In this document: piece after piece, positions 25,310-31,995 of the stretch
Position numbering within the stretch: position 1 is the stretch's first letter
How the letters are laid out: the number at the start of each line of letters is the position of its first letter
From: Nocardiopsis coralli
Lineage (GTDB): Bacteria > Actinomycetota > Actinomycetes > Streptosporangiales > Streptosporangiaceae
NCBI RefSeq assembly: GCF_014892575.1
Contig: NZ_JADBGI010000013.1
Location: forward strand, 1 to 64,000
Length of the DNA stretch: 64,000 nt
Reading direction: 5' to 3'
The notes under the pieces: generated by a model
Told to the model about the DNA's origin: nothing
Database searches by the model: none
What the model saw: the letters and a program-made list of their open reading frames with translations, nothing else
Position numbers and translations under genes: made by a program

Positions 25310-26782
25310 TTGAGAAAGCTTCCCTGTGCTGTCGCTCTTGCACTGACTTCATCTATGCTGGTTCCGCCGAATGCGCAAGCAGATGAGACTGTTCCTGCCG
25401 TTCCTGTCGAGTCATACGAAGTAGAGACAAATGCTGTCCATCTGAGCTGGTCCGAAGTTTCCGGTGCGGCAGAATATGCTGTATTCGAAGAGATCCCCAA
25501 AGATTCCTCGATCGAGGCTGGTGGCGCCCCTGTCTACCGGGGCCAGGACCTGGAGTTCAAATACCAGGAGCTTGAGGAGGGGGAAGTGGTTCGACTTCGC
25601 CTCCTCGCCCTGGACTCCGAAGAGAATGTTCTCGCCAGGAGTATGCTGAGAACATCAACTCCGCGAAGTGGAGAAAAAGGAGGGGATATATCTTGGATTG
25701 CAGATTCCAATCAGCTCGAAATCAAGTTGGCATCCTCTATAGGGGAATATGTAGATGGCCATAGACCTACTGTAGAAGCAGATTCGCAGGGCCTAGTTCA
25801 GGTTACCGGGGAGAGCGAAATCGTGCTGCGCGATGAGGAGTACTCAGGGGAGAAAGTGCAGTACCAAGTCTCCACGGAACATGGTGCCCCTGCAGAGGAT
25901 ATCGGGCATGCATTGGCTTGGGACGATGACCCGGGGGACGTGGGCCTCAACTGGAATATCGAAGTTCCTGGTTTCGGTGAAAACTCCCAACTTACCCTTT
26001 CGGGAGAGTCGGAGAACGTTAGGGAAGCTTTGAGCTTCGGCACTTACGGCATGACGCTCGCTTGGGACGCCTTCATCGAGGACCAATACGTTGCTCTCCC
26101 TGCTGTTTGCGTTTCTGAGGAGGCGGAAGGGAACATCCACCTGGGCGGGGACGATCGTGGATTCGGAATGGATGATTATGCCGGGTTCGGAACAAGTAGA
26201 GTCAACCTGGCCTCGACTGTTTCGTTCATGTGGCCACAGTATGAATACAATTCAGTCACTGGGGACATGGAGTTCACTGGGTTCTCTGACCCGAGCACCA
26301 GTGGCTGGCGTCGTATGGGAATCTCGAGTGCTTATGAGGAGCAGCCGGATGGGAGCATGAGCTTTGTGGCGGAAGAGACGGCACCGATTGATGAACTGGA
26401 GTACGAGGAGATCGGGGTCAGTCAAACATCCGCTACGTTCGAACTGACGGCCGATGCGAGCCTGCCTTTGTGCCAGGTGTTCGGCGTGTTTGATGCTCCC
26501 GCCATCAACATTTTCGTTCATGCTGAATTGTATTCAGATGGATCCTACGGAATTAACGGATCGAGGGACGCAGCTCCAAGTCATCAGTCCGCACTCACTC
26601 GGACTTACGGCCCTGTGTATCCGACCCCCAGTCACGAGGATTCGCAAGAAGCGATAAATAACCCTATGATGCGATGCATCGAGCGGCACGAGAACCGGGG
26701 ATTCATCTGGTTGGCAGCGCCCTCTGAGCCTTTCGATTTCATCGAAAGCCAGCCGGACGATTTGGATCCGGGGTGTTTCTAG
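25310..26782 (+). CDS. Secreted protein with Fn3-like module and DUF3238-like C-terminus
   Basis: A 490-residue exported protein starting at TTG behind GAGG. The signal peptide spans residues 1-25 (MRKLPCAVALALTSS, cleavage near NAQA-DE). Residues about 28-120 resemble a fibronectin type III beta-sandwich (TNAVHLSWSEVSGAAEYAVF). The C-terminal part, with the motif YSDGSYGINGSRDAAPSHQS, recalls DUF3238 proteins. Two cysteines in the C-terminus could pair. Base composition is clearly less GC-rich than in surrounding genes, which suggests a different origin. A strong terminator follows. Role unknown. Confidence 0.6.
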   Translation: MRKLPCAVALALTSSMLVPPNAQADETVPAVPVESYEVETNAVHLSWSEVSGAAEYAVFEEIPKDSSIEAGGAPVYRGQDLEFKYQELEEGEVVRLRLLALDSEENVLARSMLRTSTPRSGEKGGDISWIADSNQLEIKLASSIGEYVDGHRPTVEADSQGLVQVTGESEIVLRDEEYSGEKVQYQVSTEHGAPAEDIGHALAWDDDPGDVGLNWNIEVPGFGENSQLTLSGESENVREALSFGTYGMTLAWDAFIEDQYVALPAVCVSEEAEGNIHLGGDDRGFGMDDYAGFGTSRVNLASTVSFMWPQYEYNSVTGDMEFTGFSDPSTSGWRRMGISSAYEEQPDGSMSFVAEETAPIDELEYEEIGVSQTSATFELTADASLPLCQVFGVFDAPAINIFVHAELYSDGSYGINGSRDAAPSHQSALTRTYGPVYPTPSHEDSQEAINNPMMRCIERHENRGFIWLAAPSEPFDFIESQPDDLDPGCF

Positions 26783-26796
26783 ACAACTCTCAATGA

Positions 26797-26830
26797 GTGC
26801 CCCCGGCTTGGGTCGGGGGTACTTATTTTT
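26797..26830 (+). terminator. Rho-independent terminator
   Basis: GTGCCCCCG and CGGGGGTAC pair over nine positions (one mismatch) with an 8-nt loop, followed by TTATTTTTA. It closes the secreted-protein gene. Confidence 0.8.
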
Positions 26831-26923
26831 ATGGCTAGGATTCTATTGCATGGCAAGAATTTCATGAATGCTGATGATGTTCCTAAAAGACTGGTGCTCT
26901 CAAGGGTCGCGACTGGGAGCTCG

Positions 26924-27337
26924 ATGCATTTCTTCCTTCTGGCATTGACGCCCATTCAGGTGTCTCAGCGGATTGAAGCCATCCAGGCCCTCCTGATAAT
27001 TGCGTCCCTGTTCGTCATGTTTCTCATTTTCTCCGCAGCTTCGATGCTTGTCGCTTGCTTGGCTCGAAAAGGGAACCCTCGCACAGCAGAGCTCTATTTT
27101 TCGTCAGCAATGACAGCTGCACTTATTTATTCCCTTGCGCCAATCTCCATGGTAGCGACGGACGGGTTTTCCGTTCTGATACTAACCATTAGCGGAACAT
27201 TGGCGTTCATAGGTTTTTCTGTTCAGTGGTTTCTTATTTGGGCGACTGTGCGAATGGATTTCTCTTTGTGGATTCATGTATTTACGGCCTTGGGGTTCTT
27301 CGCTTTGGGGGCATTCTTTTTCCTGTGGGGGGTTTGA
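26924..27337 (+). CDS. Small membrane protein (lower GC)
   Basis: About 137 residues from the ATG at 26924, which has GGGAG just upstream; ATGs at 26831 and 26864 are also in frame, but the former abuts the terminator T-tract. Four hydrophobic helices (ALLIIASLFVMFLIFSAASM, SAMTAALIYSLAPISMV, VLILTISGTLAFIGFSV, ALGFFALGAFFFLWGV). Composition matches the preceding secreted-protein gene, so both probably arrived together. Unknown function. Confidence 0.6.
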   Translation: MHFFLLALTPIQVSQRIEAIQALLIIASLFVMFLIFSAASMLVACLARKGNPRTAELYFSSAMTAALIYSLAPISMVATDGFSVLILTISGTLAFIGFSVQWFLIWATVRMDFSLWIHVFTALGFFALGAFFFLWGV

Positions 27338-27374
27338 GGAAGTCCTCTATCGAGTTCGATCTACCATTGGAGCA

Positions 27375-28118
27375 CTAACCAGTGAGCAACTCGTACCCGG
27401 AGTAGCCGGAGTAGCCGGCGTGACCGGCGAGCGCGACGCCCAGCACAACGAGGATCCACACCACGGTCGAAGAACTGCTCTGGGCCAGGTGCTCGTTCAA
27501 CCGGTGCAGCAGCGGATCCAGGCGCCGGTGCCAGAAGAACCGCGCCAACGTGATCAGCACGGCCGGCAGAACCATCACCAGGTTGTACACACCCAGCCAT
27601 GCCGCATAGCCGACGACGCCCAACTGCGCGTTCACCAGCATCCCGATGGACACGAGGTAGGGCAGCATCGTCGCGATCTCCAGCCCCACAGCGATCAGGG
27701 CGAGCTTCATGACGCTGGCGTTGCCGCCGCCCCCTCCGGCCTCGGTCATCGCCCGGTCCCGCCAACGCTGGAGCCTTCCGGGGCCCGCGTCCTCGTCCCG
27801 TCGGCCGGACCGCACACCCCACCAGACGCCGACCGCGACCAGCACGACACCGAGCCCCGCCTGCGCCGACAGCAGCACCGCATCCGGGACCCGCGCGAAT
27901 GCGTCACGGACCGCGTCGACGACCACGTCCGCCCCGGCGGCGATCGCCAACCCCGCCACGAAGTAGAAGCCCACGACGGTGCCCAGGTAGACCGCCATGC
28001 GCCCGAGCCGCACCTTTCCGGGCGCCATGAGCAGCCACAACGGGATCAACAGGGTTCCGAACGCGGTGCTGTCCAGCAGTGCGAGGCCGAGCAGAGCGGC
28101 CAAGAGTCCGAGGGTCAT
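27375..28118 (-). CDS. GAP/Sap-family (LysE-like) membrane protein
   Basis: A 247-residue, six-helix membrane protein beginning MTLGLLAALLGLALLDSTAF. It is recognised as the GAP (Sap, sulfolipid-addressing) family, distantly related to LysE-type exporters; actinobacterial members are linked to export of lipids or small molecules. The central cytoplasmic loop is basic (RLQRWRDRAM). The C-terminal GYSGYSGYE is a short repeat. The start overlaps the stop of the TetR gene (ATGA), so the two are cotranscribed and the TetR protein probably controls this transporter. Confidence 0.75.
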   Translation of the reverse strand: MTLGLLAALLGLALLDSTAFGTLLIPLWLLMAPGKVRLGRMAVYLGTVVGFYFVAGLAIAAGADVVVDAVRDAFARVPDAVLLSAQAGLGVVLVAVGVWWGVRSGRRDEDAGPGRLQRWRDRAMTEAGGGGGNASVMKLALIAVGLEIATMLPYLVSIGMLVNAQLGVVGYAAWLGVYNLVMVLPAVLITLARFFWHRRLDPLLHRLNEHLAQSSSSTVVWILVVLGVALAGHAGYSGYSGYELLTG

Positions 28119-28732
28119 CGCTCATCTCCTGAGTGGGCGGGAAAGAGGCGGTCCAGGTACTGGGAGATCACAGCGCGCATGACCTCCGTTCCCTGGTGGG
28201 TGTTGGCGACCCCGTTCAGCTGGAGACCGCTCAGCACGGCCACCATCTCCGCGGCGGTGGTCGGGATATCGGTGTCCGCGGCCAGTTCGCCGGAAGCCCG
28301 GGCGGACTCCAGGATCGCGCGGAGCTGCTCGATCACCTCGGCGGCATACCGGTCGTGGACCTTCGCCAACTCGGGGTTGTTCAGCGAGAGCTGGATGAAG
28401 GCCAGCTCCACCCGGACCTCCCGGTCGCGGTTCTCGTCCAACGGCAGCGACACCTCGGCCAGGCGCTCGATGACCTCGCGCGCCGACATCCCGGGGTCGT
28501 CCCAGGGCACCTCGCCAAGCCGGGCCTCGGACCGCTCGTAGACGTACTCGATCCCGAAGGAGAACAGTTCGGCCTTGGTGCGGAAGTAGCGCTGCACCAG
28601 CCCGACGGACACCCCGGCGGTGGCCGCGACCTGCCGCAGAGTGGTGCCGTCCATGCCCTGTTCCCTGACGACGTCCAGCAGGGCCTCGCCGACCTGTCTG
28701 CGGCGGCTGTCCTCGTCCATGTGCGTGGTCAT
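28115..28732 (-). CDS. TetR-family transcriptional regulator
   Basis: A 205-residue repressor starting MTTHMDEDSRRRQVGEALLD. The helix-turn-helix is GTTLRQVAATAGVSVGLVQR-YFRTKAELF (about 28-57). A C-terminal helical ligand domain contains EVRVELAFIQLSLNNPELAK. It starts directly behind a perfect palindrome (28734-28758), which must overlap its promoter. Overlap with the GAP-family gene indicates a regulator/exporter operon with autorepression released by an unknown ligand. Confidence 0.9.
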   Translation of the reverse strand: MTTHMDEDSRRRQVGEALLDVVREQGMDGTTLRQVAATAGVSVGLVQRYFRTKAELFSFGIEYVYERSEARLGEVPWDDPGMSAREVIERLAEVSLPLDENRDREVRVELAFIQLSLNNPELAKVHDRYAAEVIEQLRAILESARASGELAADTDIPTTAAEMVAVLSGLQLNGVANTHQGTEVMRAVISQYLDRLFPAHSGDER

Positions 28733-28733
28733 G

Positions 28734-28758
28734 AAAAAATAATACAGGCTTATTTTTT
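28734..28758. promoter_or_regulatory. TetR operator-like palindrome
   Basis: AAAAAATAA and TTATTTTTT are perfect 9-bp arms around a 7-bp spacer, one base upstream of the TetR start codon. On the minus strand TATTAT could be the -10 box, which would give a nearly leaderless mRNA that the repressor can block. Confidence 0.7.
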
Positions 28759-28962
28759 GTGCCGGGGATCTGGGAGCCAAGGACGAAGACGAAGAGGAGG
28801 CGTTGAACGTGCTCGAGGACTCGAGGGGTCGAGGGGTCAGGGGGTCGAGGACTCGAGGGTGCTCGAGCGTGCGCCTCTCTTCTCCGGCGTCTCTGCCGTG
28901 TACGCCGTCCGCCGGTCAGTCAACGCTCAGCCGGTTCGGTCGGCTCAGCCCGCTCAGCCGGC

Positions 28963-30201
28963 TCAGCCGCGGCTGGGCTCGCGGGACAGCGCCTGGAGCT
29001 GCGCAACCCGACGGTCGAGCGACGGATGGGTCGCGTAGATCCGGGAGACGAACCGGCGCACTGGCCCGCCCTTCTCCCCCGGGGGCGCAGACGGCAGGAA
29101 CTCCAGCGAGGTCAGGGCGGCCAGGGCCGCCGACCGGGCAGGCGCGGTCGGACCGGTGGATGCGCCGCGCAGGTCGGTTCCGTCGGGGATCTGCGTCCGC
29201 ACCTCCTCGGCCATCGCCGTCAACGCGGCGGCCAGAAGCAAGGGCTGCCCGGTGAGCTCCGCCGCTGCGCGGTCCGCGGCCAGCTCCCGGCGGCGGACGA
29301 GCATCCGGTAGGTGAGCACACCGGGCCAGCACACTGCTACGTACAGCAGGAAGCCGGCAATCGGGAGCACGAGCATCACGGCGAGGAAGCAGAAGAGGGC
29401 GGCGCGGGCCAGTGCGACCAGCGCAAGGATCCACGGCTTCCACCGTGCTGCGCGCGGACCGGATTCCGGCCCGGAGCCCGGCCCGGACAGCCACTCTGCC
29501 AGGCGCTGCGCGGCGGGCGTCCTGGTGACCGGCTCCCACCGGCCACCGGCGATGCGCGCCAGAGCGCACACAAAAACGTCCAGGTGGGCAAGGGCCGTGA
29601 ACGGGGTGACGGCCGCGTACATCACCCAGCCGCCGGACATGGCCTCGGCGTAGGCCAGGGCCTTCTCGTCCCGGTGGCCGATGTGGGCGAGCTCGTGGGC
29701 GAGCACCGGTTCGAGGTACTGCGGGTCGACGTCGGCCAGGAGGGCGTCGCTGACGAAGACCGTGGGTGGTGTGCGCCTGCCGCGCCTGGACGGCCTGGAC
29801 GGCCTGGACGGCCTGGACATCGCGTTCGGCAGCGGGGACGGGTACCGGCGCAGCTCAGGCCTGCTCTGCCCGGACAGGGCGCACAACCGGTCCACCACGG
29901 CGTGGAGTCGGGGTTCCTGGTCGGCACTGATCTCCTGGGTCTCCTCCCTGCCGTCCTTGGTGAGGAGGAGCGCCGTCTCCGCGCTCAGCAGCGCGAGCGC
30001 CACCGGGGCCAGACCCAGCCACCACCACGCAGTGCCCAGGAGCAGGGCGGCCACGAAGCAGGTGAGCGCTGCGTAGCCGGCCGCTGAGGTGGCCACCAGG
30101 AGCCATGCGCGCAGCATCGGCCAGGCCGACCGGGGAGACCGGGGAGACCGAGGGGACCAGGGAGACCAAGGAGACCGGGGGGATTTGAGGGGGGAACGCA
30201 C
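28963..30201 (-). CDS. M48-family (HtpX-like) membrane metalloprotease
   Basis: A 412-residue zinc protease. It has two N-terminal membrane helices (about 30-75), the zinc-binding motif HELAHIGHRDEKA (HExxH) in the middle, two further helices (about 255-300) and the downstream glutamate ligand in RRRELAADRAAAELTG. M48 members act in membrane protein quality control or envelope stress. The first 28 residues (RSPWSPWSPRSPRSPRS) are encoded by a minisatellite, so the ATG at 30117 (MLRAWLL) may be the true start. Pro/Arg and Pro/Gly insertions interrupt the fold at about 128-145 and 240-255. Confidence 0.85.
   Translation of the reverse strand: MRSPLKSPRSPWSPWSPRSPRSPRSAWPMLRAWLLVATSAAGYAALTCFVAALLLGTAWWWLGLAPVALALLSAETALLLTKDGREETQEISADQEPRLHAVVDRLCALSGQSRPELRRYPSPLPNAMSRPSRPSRPSRRGRRTPPTVFVSDALLADVDPQYLEPVLAHELAHIGHRDEKALAYAEAMSGGWVMYAAVTPFTALAHLDVFVCALARIAGGRWEPVTRTPAAQRLAEWLSGPGSGPESGPRAARWKPWILALVALARAALFCFLAVMLVLPIAGFLLYVAVCWPGVLTYRMLVRRRELAADRAAAELTGQPLLLAAALTAMAEEVRTQIPDGTDLRGASTGPTAPARSAALAALTSLEFLPSAPPGEKGGPVRRFVSRIYATHPSLDRRVAQLQALSREPSRG
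30127..30185. repeat. Minisatellite GGAGACCG at M48 gene start
   Basis: About seven imperfect copies of a 9-bp unit (GGGGAGACC, GAGGGGACC, AAGGAGACC). It would encode the Ser-Pro-Arg/Trp repeat at the extreme N-terminus if the upstream start is used. Confidence 0.65.
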
Positions 30202-30386
30202 GGGCGGAACCTTACAGGGCGGAGGCGGAGACGAAGGGAGAGGCGGAGGCGGGAGCGAAAGCTGGGCGGAGGCGAAGGCGAAGGCGGTGCAGGAAGGTCA
30301 GCGGGACAGCGGGAAGCGAGAGGGCGGTGGTTCCGCACGGATGGGGATGAGACAGGCCGAAGCCTGTTCCGTCAGGGCTGGGTCCC

Positions 30387-30551
30387 GTCATACTGGGCGG
30401 TGGCTATGCCTTTGGATCTTCTGGAGCCCTGGGGGTCTGGATTCGCTGGATTCGCAGGGGCCATTTTGGAACTTCGACCTACGTGTTATCCGGACATGCA
30501 CAACTTGCAGATTTCCCGGTTATCCGCTGTTAGGACTGCAGGTCAGGAAGA
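30387..30551 (+). promoter_or_regulatory. CRISPR leader 8 (with inserted segment)
   Basis: 165-bp leader. It starts GTCATACTGGGCGG and ends with TTTTGGAACTTCGACCTACG, TGTTATCCGGACATGCACAA, CTTGCAGATTTCCCGGTTAT and CAGGTCAGGAAGA. About 40 bp between the -10-like box and the TTGGAACTTCGA block have no counterpart in leaders 2-4. CTGTTCC lies 18 bp upstream of CATACT. Confidence 0.8.
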
Positions 30552-31136
30552 GTGCTCCCCGCACGCGCGGGGTGGTCCCACGCGCATGTGCGTCTCCGGG
30601 GGGCGAGGCATGTGCTCCCCGCGCACGCGGGGGTGGTCCCCTGAACCGGTCGATGCTCGCCATGCCGAGCGGGTGCTCCCCGCGCACGCGGGGGTGGTCC
30701 CACGAGGAGGCTGAGCTCTAGCCTGGCCGCGGCGGGCGCGGTGCTCCCCGCGCACGCCGGGGTGGTCCCCTGCACGTGACCCACCGAGGGAGCCGAGGCG
30801 GGTGCTCCCCGCACGCGCGGGGGTGGTCCCGGCACCCGCACGATGGAGGCCAAGGGGTGGGTGGTGCTCCCCGCACGCGCGGGGATGGTCCCCTCTCGAT
30901 CTCGGGCGGGTCGATGCCGACCCCGTGCTCCCCGCACGCGCGGGGATGGTCCCTCACCGTCTGCCCGGTAGCCCGGGTGATGTAGGTGCTCCCCGCACGC
31001 GCGGGGGTGGTCCCGCCCGGTGCCGCTCGTGCTGCCCGGCTGTGTGGTGCTCCCCGCGCACGCGGGGGTGGTCCGAAGGAGTGAGAGGACACCCGGACCT
31101 TACGGTCGTGCTCCCCGCGCACGCGGGGGTGGACCC
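30552..31136 (+). CRISPR. CRISPR array 8 (10 repeats)
   Basis: Repeats start at 30552, 30612, 30673, 30741, 30802, 30864, 30925, 30986, 31047 and 31108. The first repeat is 28 bp. One spacer (30702-30740) is 39 bp. The GCACGCGC loop predominates in the middle of the array. A small gene begins 25 bp after the last repeat, and a leaderless repeat cluster reappears about 360 bp further on. Confidence 0.96.
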
Positions 31137-31161
31137 TCATCCCGATCGCCCAGGAGAAGAT

Positions 31162-31419
31162 GTGACCGATCTCCGCACCCAGCATGAAGCCACAGTCGCC
31201 TATGACGCCCTGAACGACAGCGCACACGCACTTCAGGCCCGCTACATCTCCCTTTCCCGCGATGCGCTCGGCGATCCCCAACAACAGGAGGCCTGGAACG
31301 CGCGGGTACTGAACGCGCGCGATGCGGTGGCTGAGGTCGACCCCGACAACCTGAAGGCCATCGAAACCCTGACCGAGCAGTTCCGACGTGAACTACGCGA
31401 GCTCAAGGACGCCGGGTGA
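31162..31419 (+). CDS. Small helical protein between arrays 8 and 9
   Basis: An 85-residue protein from a GTG start with AGGAG 5 bp upstream. It is almost entirely helical by composition (DALNDSAHALQARYISLSRD, then NARDAVAEVDPDNLKAIETL, and TEQFRRELRELKDAG), with coiled-coil-like spacing. No family recognised. It separates CRISPR array 8 from the repeat remnant at 31495, so it may have been inserted into a longer array. Confidence 0.6.
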   Translation: MTDLRTQHEATVAYDALNDSAHALQARYISLSRDALGDPQQQEAWNARVLNARDAVAEVDPDNLKAIETLTEQFRRELRELKDAG

Positions 31420-31494
31420 AGGCCAGCTGCGCGCAGACCGGGGTGCAGGCCCAGGCCCAGGCCCAGGGCCGGCGCCGAGTCCGTGTCATGTTCA

Positions 31495-31703
31495 GTGCTT
31501 CCCGCCATGCGGGCATGGCACGATGCGCGCGGCCGTCTCAGGACTCTTCACGAGCGCTCCCCGCGCACGCGGGGGTGGTCCCATGAGCAGGTCCGCGGCT
31601 ACGGAGCCCTTCATGTGCTCCCCGCGCACGCGGGCGTGGTCCGGACTGGTCCTGGGCACCTCGATGTACAAGGCGTGCTCCCCGGACGCGCGGGGATGGG
31701 GAT
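31495..31703 (+). CRISPR. CRISPR array 9 (leaderless remnant, 4 repeats)
   Basis: Repeats at 31495 (degenerate, GTGCTTCCCGCCATGCGGG), 31554 (GCGCTCCCC variant), 31615 and 31675, spaced 59-61 bp. There is no leader upstream; the sequence before it is the end of the small gene and a CAGGCC repeat. All units carry mutations, consistent with a non-functional trailer fragment of array 8. Confidence 0.85.
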
Positions 31704-31995
31704 AGGGCCGGGGCGGACTCCAATGGTGAAGGCGCCGGAGAACACTCTGCACGCGCATGGTTGATCCCTGGCGCGCGACGTCGGCCGGCAGACCGGTTCC
31801 CTGAAAAACCACGTCGGCCTTGGGTTCCTCAGCCGACGCCGCGCGTTCCTGGGGTCCTGAGGATCCGCCACGCGCGGGCCCTACCAACCTGGGGCTCCGA
31901 CGGGGGTACTCGCCGCGCATGCGCTCTACAAGCTAGGACCACAGCTGGCGCTGCTTCCGCAGCATGCGCCGCTGGCACCGCTTTCAGCGGTTCCG

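Noticed and set aside
28916..30087. Long plus-strand open frame antisense to the M48 protease
   Set aside because: The minus strand has the HExxH motif and membrane helices; the plus-strand frame is a shadow of high GC content.
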